Positions 12,028 through 23,549 of a stretch of DNA of 64,000 bases are shown piece by piece. The notes beneath the pieces were generated by a model. The model was not told the DNA's origin. It saw nothing but the letters and a program-made list of their open reading frames with translations, and made no database searches. This DNA comes from Crotophaga sulcirostris. Lineage: Eukaryota > Chordata > Aves > Cuculiformes > Crotophagidae. Both the position numbers and the translations under genes were made by a program. Location: positions 3,985,612 through 4,049,611 of the forward strand of contig VYZB01000016.1 in assembly GCA_013397455.1 (NCBI GenBank). The letters run 5' to 3'. Every line of letters starts with the position of its first letter. Position 1 is the first letter of the stretch.

Positions 12028-15000
12028 TCAGCTGGCTTTATCCCTGCAAGAGAGTACTTCAGATAGCTTTAACACAGTCTCCTCTTGTTGTTTTGAAATC
12101 TGAGTTTTTCTTAATTACAGATAAGCAGTTAGAGGCTGAATATTGAAATGAACTTCTCTAATAATGGCAAATTTTAGTACTTAAGAGTTTATCCTTTGGC
12201 TTGGGAGATATAGAAGTATCTCTGAATTGAGTATTAAGGTCACCTTAATGTTTACAATTATATGCCCGCCTTTAAGGATCTCTTAATGATAGTTATTGTT
12301 TTCTATTCATGCAAGCTTTCATTCTACTACTTTTTAAACTTTTTAAGTTGCCAAGAGGGCAGGCGAGCCAATTTCCAGCCTTAGCAGCAGGGACACTATT
12401 TGCTTTAACATCTGTGTATTTATGTTTTTATAAAGGTACTCAAACCATGGAAGGCCTGTGGCTAAGCTGGAAGCACATAGTTCAAAAAATGTGTAACCAA
12501 TGCTTAAATTCCTGTGTCAGTTATGCTTTGTAATGGCAGTCAATACTGATGCCTTAAAAGCATACAAAAGTAAAATTTCAGCTATTGCATGTTAGCTTAA
12601 GTATTTAGTCAATGTTCTCTCAACTGTCCATCTTCCCCTCCCTCCTCTTTAATTCTCTGTTCTCATTCAAAAGGGTTTTCTTTCTTTGGTGTATAACTAC
12701 ACTGATTTTGAAAGAACAGTGTCATTTTAAATTTCTGGCTTTCAAAAGACCTCAGTGCTAGTTGTACGTTTTATAGTGCTCTCTGTACAGGCATTGGCAT
12801 AATTATTAAGGGAATTTTAAAACAAATGTACAAAATACGAGGGAAGATGATATCAGGAAAACTGGATCCAAAATTAAGCACCTTAAGACATAGGTTAATT
12901 GACTGAAACTCACAGCAGAGCATTAAAAATGATTAGAGACTAGAGGGAATGATTTATAAGAAAAGATGAAAAGAAAGAAAAAAAAATATAGCATAGTCAC
13001 ATGATAGACCAATAGAGGAACCATCTGTGAGATTTTTAAAGACTGTGTGGACTGAGGTGCTATATCTAGATGCAATAAAATAAAATTAAGAACCAGAAGA
13101 ATATCAGCTGCATATCAAGACACGTTTTGTAGTGGTGACATCCTGGACATTATGAAAAATATCTTAGTACAATTGATAGAAGTCCTGGTTTTTGAAAGCA
13201 CAAATATTGCTTGTTTTACCGAAGAGAGTGAAGTGTGGCTTTTATACCTCTTGTTCCCAAGTTTTGATTAAATGTTGCTAATTTGAATGTAGATGTATTT
13301 AACTTCCACTTTGCGACCAATCTTCTCTTATTCTTCAACACGTAGGTGGTCTCCCAAGAAGAGAGCAGGGTCTTCCTTTCACCACCTGTGTCTTCAGAAC
13401 TAGAAAGCATCTCGTAGTTATGTAGTCTTAAAACTTTTATAGCAGTACATTACCCTTGGGTATGCAGTACTTTTCTGAGACCTTTTACTTTTGTCATTAG
13501 GGTTTTAAAGTTGCCAGCAATGTTTTGGTGTGGTCTTTGGCCCCGGGTTATAGAGTCAGTGTGTGCTTAGCATGAAGCATCATCCAAATGGAGAAAGAAT
13601 CTCCCTTTTCACTCATGCCAGATTCCCCTTGTTCCTCACAGGCTTGCTCTATTGATCTACTTGCCTGTGTGATGGAAGTGCCCTTCACCTTTGTAGTACA
13701 GAGAGTTTTCTTTTTTTTTTTTTTTCTTTTCTGTTTAATTATTTTTGCTTTCTCCTCAGCGCTGTTCTGGTACTTTCACTCGTGTTCTTCCATGAAGCAG
13801 GAGGATTATCTGAGTGTATGTGTGTTTCCATGTGCCCATACAGAAGACAAGCCTTTTGATTGCACATACATAGAGCTGGAGTTTGAAAATTTAATTCTGT
13901 CTTCTCCCACTGTTGGACTTGCTTTTTCATCAGATAACTCCAGGAACGTCGCTGCACAGATATGCTTGTCCGTTGTCTCATAATGATACTGAATCTTAAG
14001 ATCTCTCCTGTCTTGCTTGTCAACCAAGACAAGCAGTGAGCTGATGGATCTTGTGCTGAAGAGAATCTCACTGTTCCTTGACAAGTGTACCAAAAGCACT
14101 GTCAATATTTGAGTCATTTTCATAGCCTAGAAGTACCTCCAAGAATTTTTCTTTTCCTCCGCCATCTTCTTTTTCTTTTCCTCCACCATCGACTGTTTTG
14201 GACCACGGAGTCCAGTATGTGTTTCATTGCCAGGAGAGTTTCTTTTTAACAACTATCCTTTCTCCAAAACATACAGTAAGGTTCATGACATGAAATAAGC
14301 ATTTTCAGAGCATTTCAAATAATCGCATTCTGCAAACCCTGCTACTCCTCATTTGTGTGAGAGCCCAGTATTTACCACTTTCTTCTTCCCTCAAGGTCAA
14401 GGAATCTCAAACAGACTTTTCAGACAGACAGTTTCTCTCTGGATGTAAACCTTTCTCCTGAGCTGATTTTTTTCTATCAGTGGAATTTGGAAAGTATTTC
14501 CAGTTATTCCTCAGCAGCCCTGCCAGCTTTTCACAGAAGAGACCTGTGTATTATTTATCAGTTCCCTTTTCTCATTCCTGCCCTCCAGCTTTTACATTGC
14601 CCCCTCATCCTAGTCGTTTCTACCTAATCCTAATTTATTACTGATCAGAGCCATGGCAGCAGAACCAGTTATGTGAGGTGAAAAGAAAAAGAATAAAAAT
14701 AAAAATCTACATCTGACAAACTTATGATTTTGCCTTTGAGGTAATTGGTTCTGCTTGCAGTGATTTCTGTGAAACTGGGCAGAGCTGAGCATTCTTCACC
14801 TCACTTGTATATTGTCTGCCTTTGTTTCCTGTAATGCAACTGTACCGCATAAAATAACAGGTAGCAAATCAGTCTTTTTGAGTGTCTAGTTTCTCTCTGC
14901 AGCATAGACCAGAGCTTGTGCTAGAATCTGTTTTGTGATTTTTTTTTCCCCTTGTCTTTTTGCGTGTGGTTTTATACATGGGTGGAGTTTCCATGTGTGT

Positions 15001-16504
15001 TCATGTGCCAAATGTGGTCAGTATTAAACCTATATGCGATAAACTGCATAGGGGTCCTTGCTAAGAAATATAAAAATGTACTGTGAGTCCTATTTTAGCA
15101 AGCTGTGAACTACCATAGTTCCATGGAAGTAGGTTTATTGTTTATAGTCTGTAGAGAAATTATAACCTTTTTTAACGTAATTTGTAGACTGAGCTGTGTT
15201 TAGTCTGAAAAAGCATATGCATGCATGTGTGTAGGTTTGTATTTTAGCCAGGGGAAGGAGTCCCTTACACTCAGGTGGCTGATGTAGTGACCCTTTAACA
15301 TTATACCCAATTGCTGCCAGAAATAGTTAAAATGCGTCCTAGAATTCAGAAGGTAAAGACAGTGGATGTTGATAAAGCCAGAAGCCTGGCAAAGCAGGAA
15401 TACTTGAGGAGTATTGGAAAGTGTCCGTTCTGTCTGCCTGCTGAGAATGGCTTGCAGCTGGAGGGTGGTGTGCTGCTGGCTAGCAGCTAAAGCCACAAGG
15501 CGTTCCCTCCTTCCTCATGTTTCCCAAATCCTGCAATGTGGTGGAAGAGGGCAATGGTAAGCAGAATGATAATGAGAGGAGACCAGCCAGGTGCCTTTCT
15601 TTTTCCTCTATAGAGAATAAAATTAGATTGTAGAGGAAGAGGGACAAAAGTGTAGTCTTTGTCTGCGCTAACAAAGGGAACGAGCCAGGGTCTGTTTTCT
15701 GACTGTTGTGGGACAAATATCACGGATGTGCACATGCCCTTCACCAACAGCCCTGAAACCTCATTCATATGACTTACTGGGAACAGTCCCTGGTCCATAC
15801 CCTTCCCTGAATTGAGTGGGATTTTCTGGGAGAGCATTGGTTGTCAGAGCCCAAAGTTAAGGCAGGAAAACTACTATTAATTACAAGTTACTGATGACTG
15901 TTTGTCAGTGCTTGCACTCAAGCATTTAATGAGCTGCTCCTCTTGACTTAATACAGATGTAAGCATTGAACCTCAGGCTCATGGTAAGGATAAGAGGAAA
16001 GAGTAAAACAAAGGCCCTTGCAGGGACACACCTGTCTCCTCTAAACTAATTTGGGTTTGACAGAAGCTATTAACACTTCCAGCATAACAGTGCAGACTTC
16101 ACAACAAATTCACCCAATATGTCTGTCTCAGAATTTTCCCACCACCATTCTAGTTAGGTCTAGATTTCTTTTTTCTTTTTCTCTCACCAGCTATTTTTGT
16201 ATGGGGCGTTGCGGGGGGAAGCTTTCTTTTACGGTCCTGGTGGACCTTAAGCATGTCCCCCATTTCTTACAAGGTAGCAGTTATCTCCACTTCAGTAACT
16301 TCTGATTCAACAGATTCACTTCCAGCTTCAAGGACATCCAAATTATTCTTTTGCTTCCAGGTTTCTTTGTCATGTTGCTCTTAATTTAGGATAATGAGAT
16401 TTTATTTTTTATTGCCTTTTTTAAAAAAACAAGAAGAGAAAACCACATGAGAATATGAAATGTCAGTTCCCATTCAGCACTCAGCCCAGTTGAGTGGCTG
16501 CATG
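12028..16504. other. Intron-like non-coding stretch
   Basis: Open frames at 13588-13983 (+), 13739-14123 (-) and 15200-15837 (-) overlap one another on different frames and strands, contain homopolymer-derived residue runs, and show no domain; I regard them as chance. T-rich run 13711-13725. A 24-bp tandem duplication at 14146-14193 is listed separately. Confidence 0.5.
14146..14193. repeat. 24-bp imperfect tandem duplication with YY1-like core
   Basis: Units at 14146-14169 and 14170-14193 agree at 21 of 24 bases. Both are pyrimidine-rich and start TTTTTCTTTTCCTCC. The first unit contains CCGCCATCTT, a full match to the YY1 consensus CCGCCATNTT; the second has CCACCATCGA, which breaks it. 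Confidence 0.6.
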
Positions 16505-16552
16505 TGTAACTACCTTGCATATAGGAATGTAACTACCTTGGTCACATAGGAA
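16505..16552. repeat. Short imperfect tandem duplication next to the CR1 5' junction
   Basis: TGTAACTACCTTG occurs at 16505-16517 and again at 16528-16540, each followed shortly by CATAGGAA or ATAGGAA. The unit is about 23-25 bp. It lies immediately before the first recognisable CR1 coding sequence and may be a by-product of insertion or a later local duplication. Confidence 0.55.
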
Positions 16553-16572
16553 TTAGGACTTTTCCCCCTAAG

Positions 16573-17587
16573 AAGGTGGTAGGATCATTAGTGCAACTGA
16601 AGTGCATCTGTGCTAATGCACATGGCATGGGCAACAAACTGGAGGAGCTGGAATCCTTTGTACAACAGGAAAACTATGATGTGGTTGCCATCACAGAAAC
16701 ATGGTAGGCTAACTCGCACAACTGGAGTGCTGCAATGGATGCCTATAAATTCATTAGAAGGGATAGGGAAGGAAGCAGCAGGGGAGGGTTAGCCTTTATG
16801 TTAGGAGTGTTTTGACTGTCTAGAGCTTAATTACAGAAACAATAGGGTTGAGTGTTTATGGGTAAGAATCAGGGAAAATGCCAACAAGGCAGAGATGATG
16901 GTCTGCTACAGACCACCCAAGCAGTATGAGGAAACAGGCAAAATATTCTGTTAAGAACCCAAAATAAGTCTCACAATCTCTAGCCCTTGTTCTTTTGGGG
17001 GACTTAACTTACTGTATGTCTGCCGGAAATACAATACAGCAGAGAAGAAATAGTCTAAGAGGTTCCTGGAGTGTGTGGCAGATAACTTCCTGACACAGCT
17101 GCTGAGTGAGCCTACCAGGGAAGGCACCCTGCTGGACCTGTTATCTGTGAACAGAGGAGGACTTATGAATGATGTAATGATTGAAGGCCGCCTTGGGCAT
17201 AGCGATCATGAAATGGTAGAGCTGTTGATTCTTGAAGAAGTGAGGAGTGGGGTCAGCAGAAGTGCCACCTTGGACTTACGGAGGGCAGACTTTGGCCTGT
17301 TTAGGAGCCTGGTTGACAAGAGTCCTTTGGGGGTCAGTCCTGAAGAGCAAGGGAGTCCAGGAAGGATGGACGTTCTTCAAAATGGAAATTTTAAAGGCTC
17401 TGGAGCAGGCCATCCCCATGTGCCAAAAGATGAGCTGGAAGGTAAGAAGAATGGCCTGGCTGAACCTTTGGCTGTAATTCAGGAAGAAAAAAAAAAAAAA
17501 AAGATAGAGTTTATGACCTTTGAAGGAAGGGGCAGGCAACTCAGGAGAACTACAAAGATGTTGTGTGGTTATGCAGAAGAAATTTAG
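16573..17587 (+). pseudogene. CR1 ORF2 endonuclease domain, degenerate
   Basis: The frame from 16573 encodes the N-terminal apurinic/apyrimidinic-like endonuclease: VQLKCICANAHGMGNKLEEL, then the catalytic TETW motif at about 16693-16704, followed at once by a TAG stop (16705-16707) where CR1 has a second Trp. The same frame resumes (SHNW..MDAYKF) to a TGA at 16813-16815. After a frame change, the stretch from 17075 continues with LLSEPTREGTLLDLL and the SDH catalytic triad (17201-17209, in GHSDHEM). A run of 16 A at 17487-17502 lies where the frame changes again. The enzyme would nick target DNA; this copy cannot be made intact. Confidence 0.9.
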
Positions 17588-18192
17588 AAGGACCAAAGCT
17601 CAACTAGAACCTAATCTGATTACTACAGTAAATGACAATAAAAAGTGTTCTATAAATACATTAGCAGGAAAAGGAGGGCTAAGGAGAAATCTCCATCCTT
17701 TATTGGATGCAGAAGGAAACATAGTGACAAAGGTTGAGGAAAGGCTGAGGTACTTATTGCCTCTTTTGCCTCAGTCTTTAATAGTCAGACCAGTACCCAA
17801 CCCCTTGAGGTGAAAAATAGCAGAAGGAAGTCCAAGAGGAACTGGTTAGCGACCTGCCACACCAGTTAGATGTGCCATGAGTCTATGGGGCCACATGGGA
17901 TCTACCCAAGGGTACTGAGGGAGCTGGCAGAAGCGCTCACCAAGCCACCTTCTGTCATTTATTAGTAGTCCTGGTTCATCATCCGGAAAGGTCCCGGTAA
18001 CTGGAGGTCATCTGCAAGAAGGGCAGGAAGGAAGATCTGGAGAACTACAGACCTGTCAGCCTGACCCTGGTGCCATGGAAGGTTATGGAGCAGATCACCT
18101 TAAATGCCATCATGCGGCACGTACAGGACAACCAGAGGATCAGGCTTAGTCAGCATGGGTTTATGAAAGGCAGATCCCGCTTGACTAACCTA
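17588..18192 (+). pseudogene. CR1 ORF2 linker and start of reverse transcriptase, degenerate
   Basis: The frame at 17520-17813 reads FRRTKAQLEPNLI..NKKCSIN, the linker between endonuclease and RT, then NLHPLLDAEGNIVTKVEE. Further fragments in shifting frames encode MGPHGIYPRVLRELAEAL (about 17890-17940), NYRPVSL-like text (about 18043-18066) and [13 protein letters not shown], which stops at the insertion point of the nested CR1. Frame changes and stops are frequent. Confidence 0.85.
18184..18192 (+). repeat. Target-site duplication, left copy (ACTAACCTA)
   Basis: ACTAACCTA here is repeated exactly at 19061-19069. The two copies bracket the nested CR1. The first two bases (AC) could also belong to the CR1 tail on the right side, so the certain duplication is 7-9 bp. 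Confidence 0.85.
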
Positions 18193-18226
18193 GCTGGGAG
18201 ATAGGGTTGATCTGTTTGAGGGTAGG

Positions 18227-18979
18227 ATGGCCCTACAGAGGGACCTGGACAGACTGGAGAGATGGGCCGANNNNNNNNNNNNNNNNNNNNNNNNNNNNNN
18301 NNNNNNNNNNNNNNNNNNNNNNNNNNNNNNNNNNNNNNNNNNNNNNNNNNNNNNNNNNNNNNNNNNNNNNNNNNNNNNNNNNNNNNNNNNNNNNNNNNNN
18401 NNNNNNNNNNNNNNNNNNNNNNNNNNNNNNNNNNNNNNNNNNNNNNNNNNNNNNNNNNNNNNNNNNNNNNNNNNNNNNNNNNNNNNNNNNNNNNNNNNNN
18501 NNNNNNNNNNNNNNNNNNNNNNNNNNNNNNNNNNNNNNNNNNNNNNNNNNNNNNNNNNNNNNNNNNNNNNNNNNNNNNNNNNNNNNNNNNNNNNNNNNNN
18601 NNNNNNNNNNNNNNNNNNNNNNNNNNNNNNNNNNNNNNNNNNNNNNNNNNNNNNNNNNNNNNNNNNNNNNNNNNNNNNNNNNNNNNNNNNNNNNNNNNNN
18701 NNNNNNNNNNNNNNNGGCGACCTTATTGCTCTCTACAACTACCTAAAAGGAGGTTGTAGTCAAGCGGGCGTTGGTCTCTTCTCACAGGTGACCAGTGACA
18801 GAACTAGAGGACATAGACTTAAGCTTTGTCAGGGAAAGTTGAGACTCGATGTTAGGAAGAAGTTCTTCACTGAAAGGGTGATTGGCCATTGGAATGCGCT
18901 GCCCAGGGAGATGGTGGAATCACCAACCCTGGATGTGTTTAAGGGAAGACTGGATGAGGCACTGAGTGCCATGGTTTAG
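18227..18979 (+). pseudogene. CR1 ORF2 C-terminal fragment, frame open across the gap
   Basis: The frame from 18227 runs to a TAG at 18977-18979 with no stop, apart from the unknown 445 bases. Residues before the gap (MALQRDLDRLERWA) and after it ([13 protein letters not shown], then [27 protein letters not shown]) belong to the RT thumb and C-terminal region of CR1 and lie in the same frame. Without the catalytic part of RT, the endonuclease and ORF1 it cannot mobilise itself. The open frame suggests a fairly young insertion. Confidence 0.85.
18271..18715. other. Assembly gap (445 N) inside the nested CR1
   Basis: The gap replaces the CR1 thumb region. From the TGG codon before the gap (18263) to the GAC codon after it (18719) is 456 bases. 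The corresponding TGG (19461) to GAC (19917) distance in the outer CR1 is also 456 bases. The gap length therefore appears correct to the base, suggesting bases masked for low confidence between two near-identical repeats rather than an arbitrary spacer. Confidence 0.95.
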
Positions 18980-19060
18980 ATGATGTGTTGATGTTAGTGT
19001 TGGCTTATAGGTTGGACTTGATGATCTCAGAGGTCCCTTCCAACCTGGTGATACTGTGAT

Positions 19061-19069
19061 ACTAACCTA
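19061..19069 (+). repeat. Target-site duplication, right copy (ACTAACCTA)
   Basis: Exact copy of 18184-18192, directly after the GATACTGTGAT tail of the nested CR1. The outer CR1 coding sequence resumes here. Confidence 0.85.
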
Positions 19070-20160
19070 ATCTTCTATGACAAGGGAAGGGCTGTGGACA
19101 TTGTCTACCTAGACCTCAGTAAAACCTTTGACACCATTTCCCACTGCATTCTTCTAGAGAAACTGGCTGCTTATGACTTGGATGGGCGTGTAACTCTTCA
19201 CTGGGTAAAAAAAATGGCTGGATGACCAGGCACAAAGAGCTGTGGTGAATGGAATTAAATCCATTTGGCAGCTGGTCACAAGTGGTGTTCCCCAGGGCTT
19301 GGTGTTGGGACCAGTTCTGTTTAATATTTTTATCAGTGGTCTGGACAAGGGATTCAAGTGCACCTGCTGTAAGTTTGCAGACAACACCAAGTTGGGCAGA
19401 CATGTTGATCTATTTGATAGTAGAAAGACTCTACAGAGGGATCTGGACAGCCTGACTCAATGGGCTGAGACCAACTGTATAGGGTTCAACAAGGCCAAGT
19501 GTTGAGTCCTGCACTTGGATCACCACAACCCCATGCTATGCTACAGGCTCGGGAAAGAGTGGCTGGAAGGCTGCCCAGTGGAAAAAGACCTGTGAGTGTT
19601 GGTGGACAGCCAGCTGAACATGAGCCAGCAGTGTGCCCAGGTGGCCAAGAAGGCCAGTGGCATCCTGGCTTGTATCAGAAACAACGTGGCCAGCAGGAGC
19701 AGGGCAGTGATTGCGCCCCTGTACTCAGCACTGATGAGGCTGCAGCATGATTACTGTGTTGAGCTTTGGGCCCCTCACTCCCAGAAGGTCACTGAGCTGC
19801 TGAAGTGTGTCCAAAGAGGAGCAATGAAGCCAGTGAAGGGTCTAGAGCACAAGTCTTATGAGGAGCAGCTGAGGGAATTGGGGATGTTTCGTCTGGAGAA
19901 GAGGAGGCTGAGGGTGGACCTTATCACTCTTTACAACTACCTGAAATGAGGTGGTAGTGAGGCTGGTGTTTGTCTCTTCTACCAAGTAAGAATTGATAGA
20001 ACGAGAGGAAGCCTCAGGTTGTAGCAGGGGAGGTTTAGACTAGTTGTTGGGAAAACTTTCTTAACCAAAAGGGCTGTCAGACACTGGCACAGCTGCCCAG
20101 GGAGGTGGTTGAGTCACTATCCCTGGTGGTGTTTAGAAGACGGGTAGATGAGGTGCTCAG
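19070..20160 (+). pseudogene. CR1 ORF2 reverse transcriptase, thumb and C-terminus, degenerate
   Basis: Continuation of the outer CR1. Visible RT motifs in order: VDIVYLDLSKTFDTI (motif A with the first catalytic Asp, about 19097-19135), [17 protein letters not shown] (motif B, about 19282-19330) and the active-site loop FADN at 19374-19385, where the expected FADD has its second Asp changed to Asn (AAC). The frame that starts at 19242 continues to 19949 interrupted by TGA at 19503-19505, a second TGA near 19591 and a TGA at 19947-19949, all by substitution. Then YQVRI-like and C-terminal sequence in other frames follow. The copy is catalytically dead. Confidence 0.9.
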
Positions 20161-20258
20161 GGACGTGGTTTAGTGGTAGAGTTGGCAGCAGTAGGTTAAG
20201 GTTTAAACTTCATGATCTTAAAGCTCTTTTCCAATCTAAATGATCCTATGATTCTATG

Positions 20259-23200
20259 TGCCATTCTTTCCAGATTTGTTGGGTTTTGATCAAGAAAATC
20301 AACTTGAAAAAATTTCGGCTCGTCCTCATTTTTATATCTATTTCCACATTTTTTGAGACACTTAAAAATTATGTAGCTCATATTAGTGGTCTCACTTAAT
20401 TTCTTAAGTTAAATGATTAAGCAGCAAAAAGTGTTTTAAGATGTTTTCTGCTGTGTGTAGATGTATGCAATGCCTTTTGTCGTTCACTGAGTCGATTGCC
20501 TTACACACAAGACCATCCTAAAAATCAAACCTTTGTACCATGATATTCATATTGCTGCAATTGTGTTTTAAGTTAGTTGAAAAACATATAAATGTTCTCT
20601 TTTCTTTACCCATCTGAAGAGTCTCAGGAAATGCACTCAACTCTCTTCTAAGTCAGTTGTAACTCACTCTGAATAAATTGATTCAGTATCTCTGTGGCAG
20701 AGGACTGATCTAGCTAACTTTTGGGTTGGATGGAACTATGCCTCCTTTTATAAAACCACCATTGCTCTGTTTAAAGAAAATTATTAGCACAAAAGTATGG
20801 AAAGCAAATTTTTGTGAAATAGTGGACGCTGCCAGCTGAACTATTAATCAATCATTTACAGCTCTCCCGTTCACTCAAATGCTGCTAATAATTCTGCAGA
20901 CAGACTTTCCAGCTTTGCCACTGATAACTCTGGTTAGCTCAGTGGGGTTAAAATAGAGCAGAAAGAGAAAAATATTTGTTTACTTTTCACAGCCAAACAG
21001 GTAATAGACTGTCACTGTGGCCAGTCTTTAAGATGTCTCATGCTTTGAGGTGCCACACGGTCTTTTCTGTGAGGCAGACATGTACACTTGTGCAGTTGAT
21101 GTATTTTCAAAAGAATCTCCCATGGTAAAAGTCTCCCTGAGTTAGTGAAAGGAGAGTTAGCTTATTGGTCTGATCAATTATAAAAGTATACCAATAGCAA
21201 AAAATAGCAACAATAATGTACACTTTTCTCTGAAATATCTGAGTTTTGCAAGTATTTATGGTGTAGTTAAAGCAAATGTTAAGTTGCTGTGCTTTTCCAC
21301 ATGGTGAATCTGCTTGTATGGAATCAGTGTAATTACATTCCATTGATCAAATCAGTGCATATACATGTTATGTATGATTTCACTACATATATTTGGTTTT
21401 ATGTTATTTTATTCTTGTAATTTCCTGAGTCATGCTGAAGAGGAGACTGTGAAAGATACAAGTGCTCGTTTTCTGTAACTTCAGATACCCATACTTAAAA
21501 TCTCTGCTACTGTGAGCTATTCTGTGTCTACTGATAGAAAACCTGAAACTAATTTAGGTACAGATTCATATTCTACTGAGCTTAATGAACTCGCTTTCAA
21601 ATACAAAAAGTGACAGACATTATTAGAACATATTATATATGTGTTCAAACTTTGCGGTATGTTAGAGTTATTTGAGTAATGTGTAATAAGACTTTGTCAT
21701 AATGCTTCTGTATTAAGTGACAGCTCAAGTTCCCTGTGCAATCTGAATTAAACTAAGAAACCTTTTGGAGGTCACAGATAGGATCTCAAGTCTGAATCTT
21801 TGTAATTTCTAGCTCCTATTGCAAAATAGGGATCATTGCCTCCCAGAATTATTTCAAGATAGCACAAACTACTTTGTTGAGAGCATTCTTCCCTGTTACA
21901 TTCAGATGTCTCTGCAGAAATACACTCCAGTGTCCCCAGTTTCAAACTATGGCACAGAGCTACCTAAGAAGGCACAGGGCCAGCATAGCTTTGGTACAGT
22001 TTAGTTTGGAAACCACTAATCGAGACCGTTGGACCAAGACATTGATTATTAAAATAAAATACTATTATAAACAGAAATATTTTTAGCATTTATTAAAATA
22101 ACTGGGACTCTTAAGTATAAGAAGCAGGAAGAAAACCAAAGCTTTTTATTTTCCCTACCTTTTCAGAAATTTGTGTGCAACCTGAAAAAATTTCAGCCAG
22201 ATGTGAATAAAAACTGCTAAGTTATAGATGTTTGAGAAACAGTGAATAGTGGAAATGACAGCACTAGCACAGGAATGCCTGGAGCTGCTATAATAACTTA
22301 ATATTTAAAATGCAATAAAATCAGGAATAAGCACCTTTAGATTTTCATGTTTCAGAAGGAGATTCTGATTGAGATGCATTGCTTCTGTAGACATATTCCC
22401 TGCTGTGTTACAGCTACAGCTCTAGCAAGTCTTTACGTTCCTACAAGAGTAAATCAGTTTTTAAAGAGGTAGCGTACTTGAAACTAGCAATTAGGTTTTT
22501 TCTTTTTTATGCATCTTTATTACAAACATCTGTAAACTTTGAAGTGCTGTCTGCTGAAGCAGAATTCCCTGAAAGTTGTCTTGTTTGTGTTTAATGTGTT
22601 TAATACCTTGCTTGGTCCTTCTCAGGTCAGGAGCTCTTAAAATCATAAGGTAACAAAATGTTTGCTTATTTATTTTAAAGATTGTGGTGATGTTAACTGC
22701 AGGTACCATGGTTAGCATTTGAGAATTGTTAGCTTTTTCATTCTGTGAAGACCTTGAGAAAGGAGAAAAAGCTGTTTGCTGAGAGAATTGTTACTGTTGT
22801 TCTGAGGCATCCTTTCCTGTCTTTTGTACTTCATAATTGATTGCAAGCACTCAAATGCATTTTTTTTCTGCCATGAACACTCTTGAAGGAAGGGTTTGGG
22901 AAGCAGTTTTGCATGAAACAGGTTAATGGCAATATTTTCAACACTGTTCACATAAAGGAAAAGGATGTGTGTGGCTCTGTTTGAAATCATAAATAAGTGT
23001 AATGTTTGTGACAAAAAGCATAGAAAACAGTAGTCCTCGCCCTCTCAGAGAATATTGCACACTTTAACCCCAAGAGACTTAGAAATCCGAATGTAATGGG
23101 ATATGCCTTATCCTGGTATGGCACATTCCTCCATTATGTCCTAGTAAAATTTAAATATAATCTGAGTAGTAGAGTTGTAGTTTTCATACTTGTCTGCAAC

Positions 23201-23542
23201 TGATGTTAACACTTGCATCTTATATGGTAAGATATTAAAAATCATGTCTGTAGACAATAAAATAAATAATCTTTGATAATATGAGTGGAAAATTGGTAAT
23301 AAAATTATATTCATTAGTAATGAATAGAATTTAAATGTGTAGGTCTCCAAGGACCGGAAAAATATTTTTCTTTCATCATTTCTAAAAGGCATTTTTGTGT
23401 AAAGCCAAAATTCCTGCATGAATAGGTATTAAAAACCCAACTAGTCAGAAAGTTAAGACTAGTCAGCTGAAGTATTTTGAGTAGACAGTATTTTTCTTCA
23501 GGCTGCAGAGCTGTGGAAGGAATTGCAGACACTGGATTCTTC
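20259..23542. other. Non-coding stretch between CR1 copies
   Basis: No recognisable exon or repeat. Open frames of 60-100 codons on the minus strand (for example 22491-22718 and 22712-23014) are unsupported by domain or splice context. The base composition is AT-rich throughout. Confidence 0.5.
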
Positions 23543-23549
23543 AATATAG
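23543..23549 (+). repeat. Target-site duplication, left copy (AATATAG)
   Basis: AATATAG at 23543-23549 is repeated at 23781-23787, flanking a short CR1. Seven bases match exactly; in AT-rich DNA some chance remains. Confidence 0.65.

Larger units (their letters stand above)
18193..19060 (+). mobile_element. Younger 5'-truncated CR1 nested in the older CR1
   Basis: The insert starts within the RT region (GATCTGTTTGAGGGTAGGA, coding FEGRMALQRDLDRLERWA), carries an N gap, then the ORF2 C-terminus and a 3' UTR ending in GGTGATACTGTGAT followed by the duplicated target. The sequence on each side joins the outer element in register (SRLTNL then FYDKGRAVDIVYL). The tail GATACTGTGATAC differs from the ATTCTATG tail of the host copy, so this is another, later-active CR1 subfamily. 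The same subfamily occurs at 23550 and 48619. Confidence 0.93.
16565..20258 (+). mobile_element. Old CR1 LINE (non-LTR retrotransposon), interrupted by a younger CR1
   Basis: Translation in changing frames gives the CR1 ORF2 polyprotein in order: endonuclease from about 16573, reverse transcriptase from about 17900, thumb/C-terminal part to about 20160, then the short 3' UTR ending GATCCTATG-ATTCTATG at 20258. ORF1 and the 5' UTR are absent, so the copy is 5'-truncated near the start of ORF2. The element is split at 18184-19069 by a nested CR1; the coding sequence resumes directly after it. Stops and several frame changes show it is dead. CR1 is the dominant LINE of birds, transcribed by Pol II and integrated by target-primed reverse transcription. 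No clear target-site duplication is seen for this outer copy. Confidence 0.93.
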
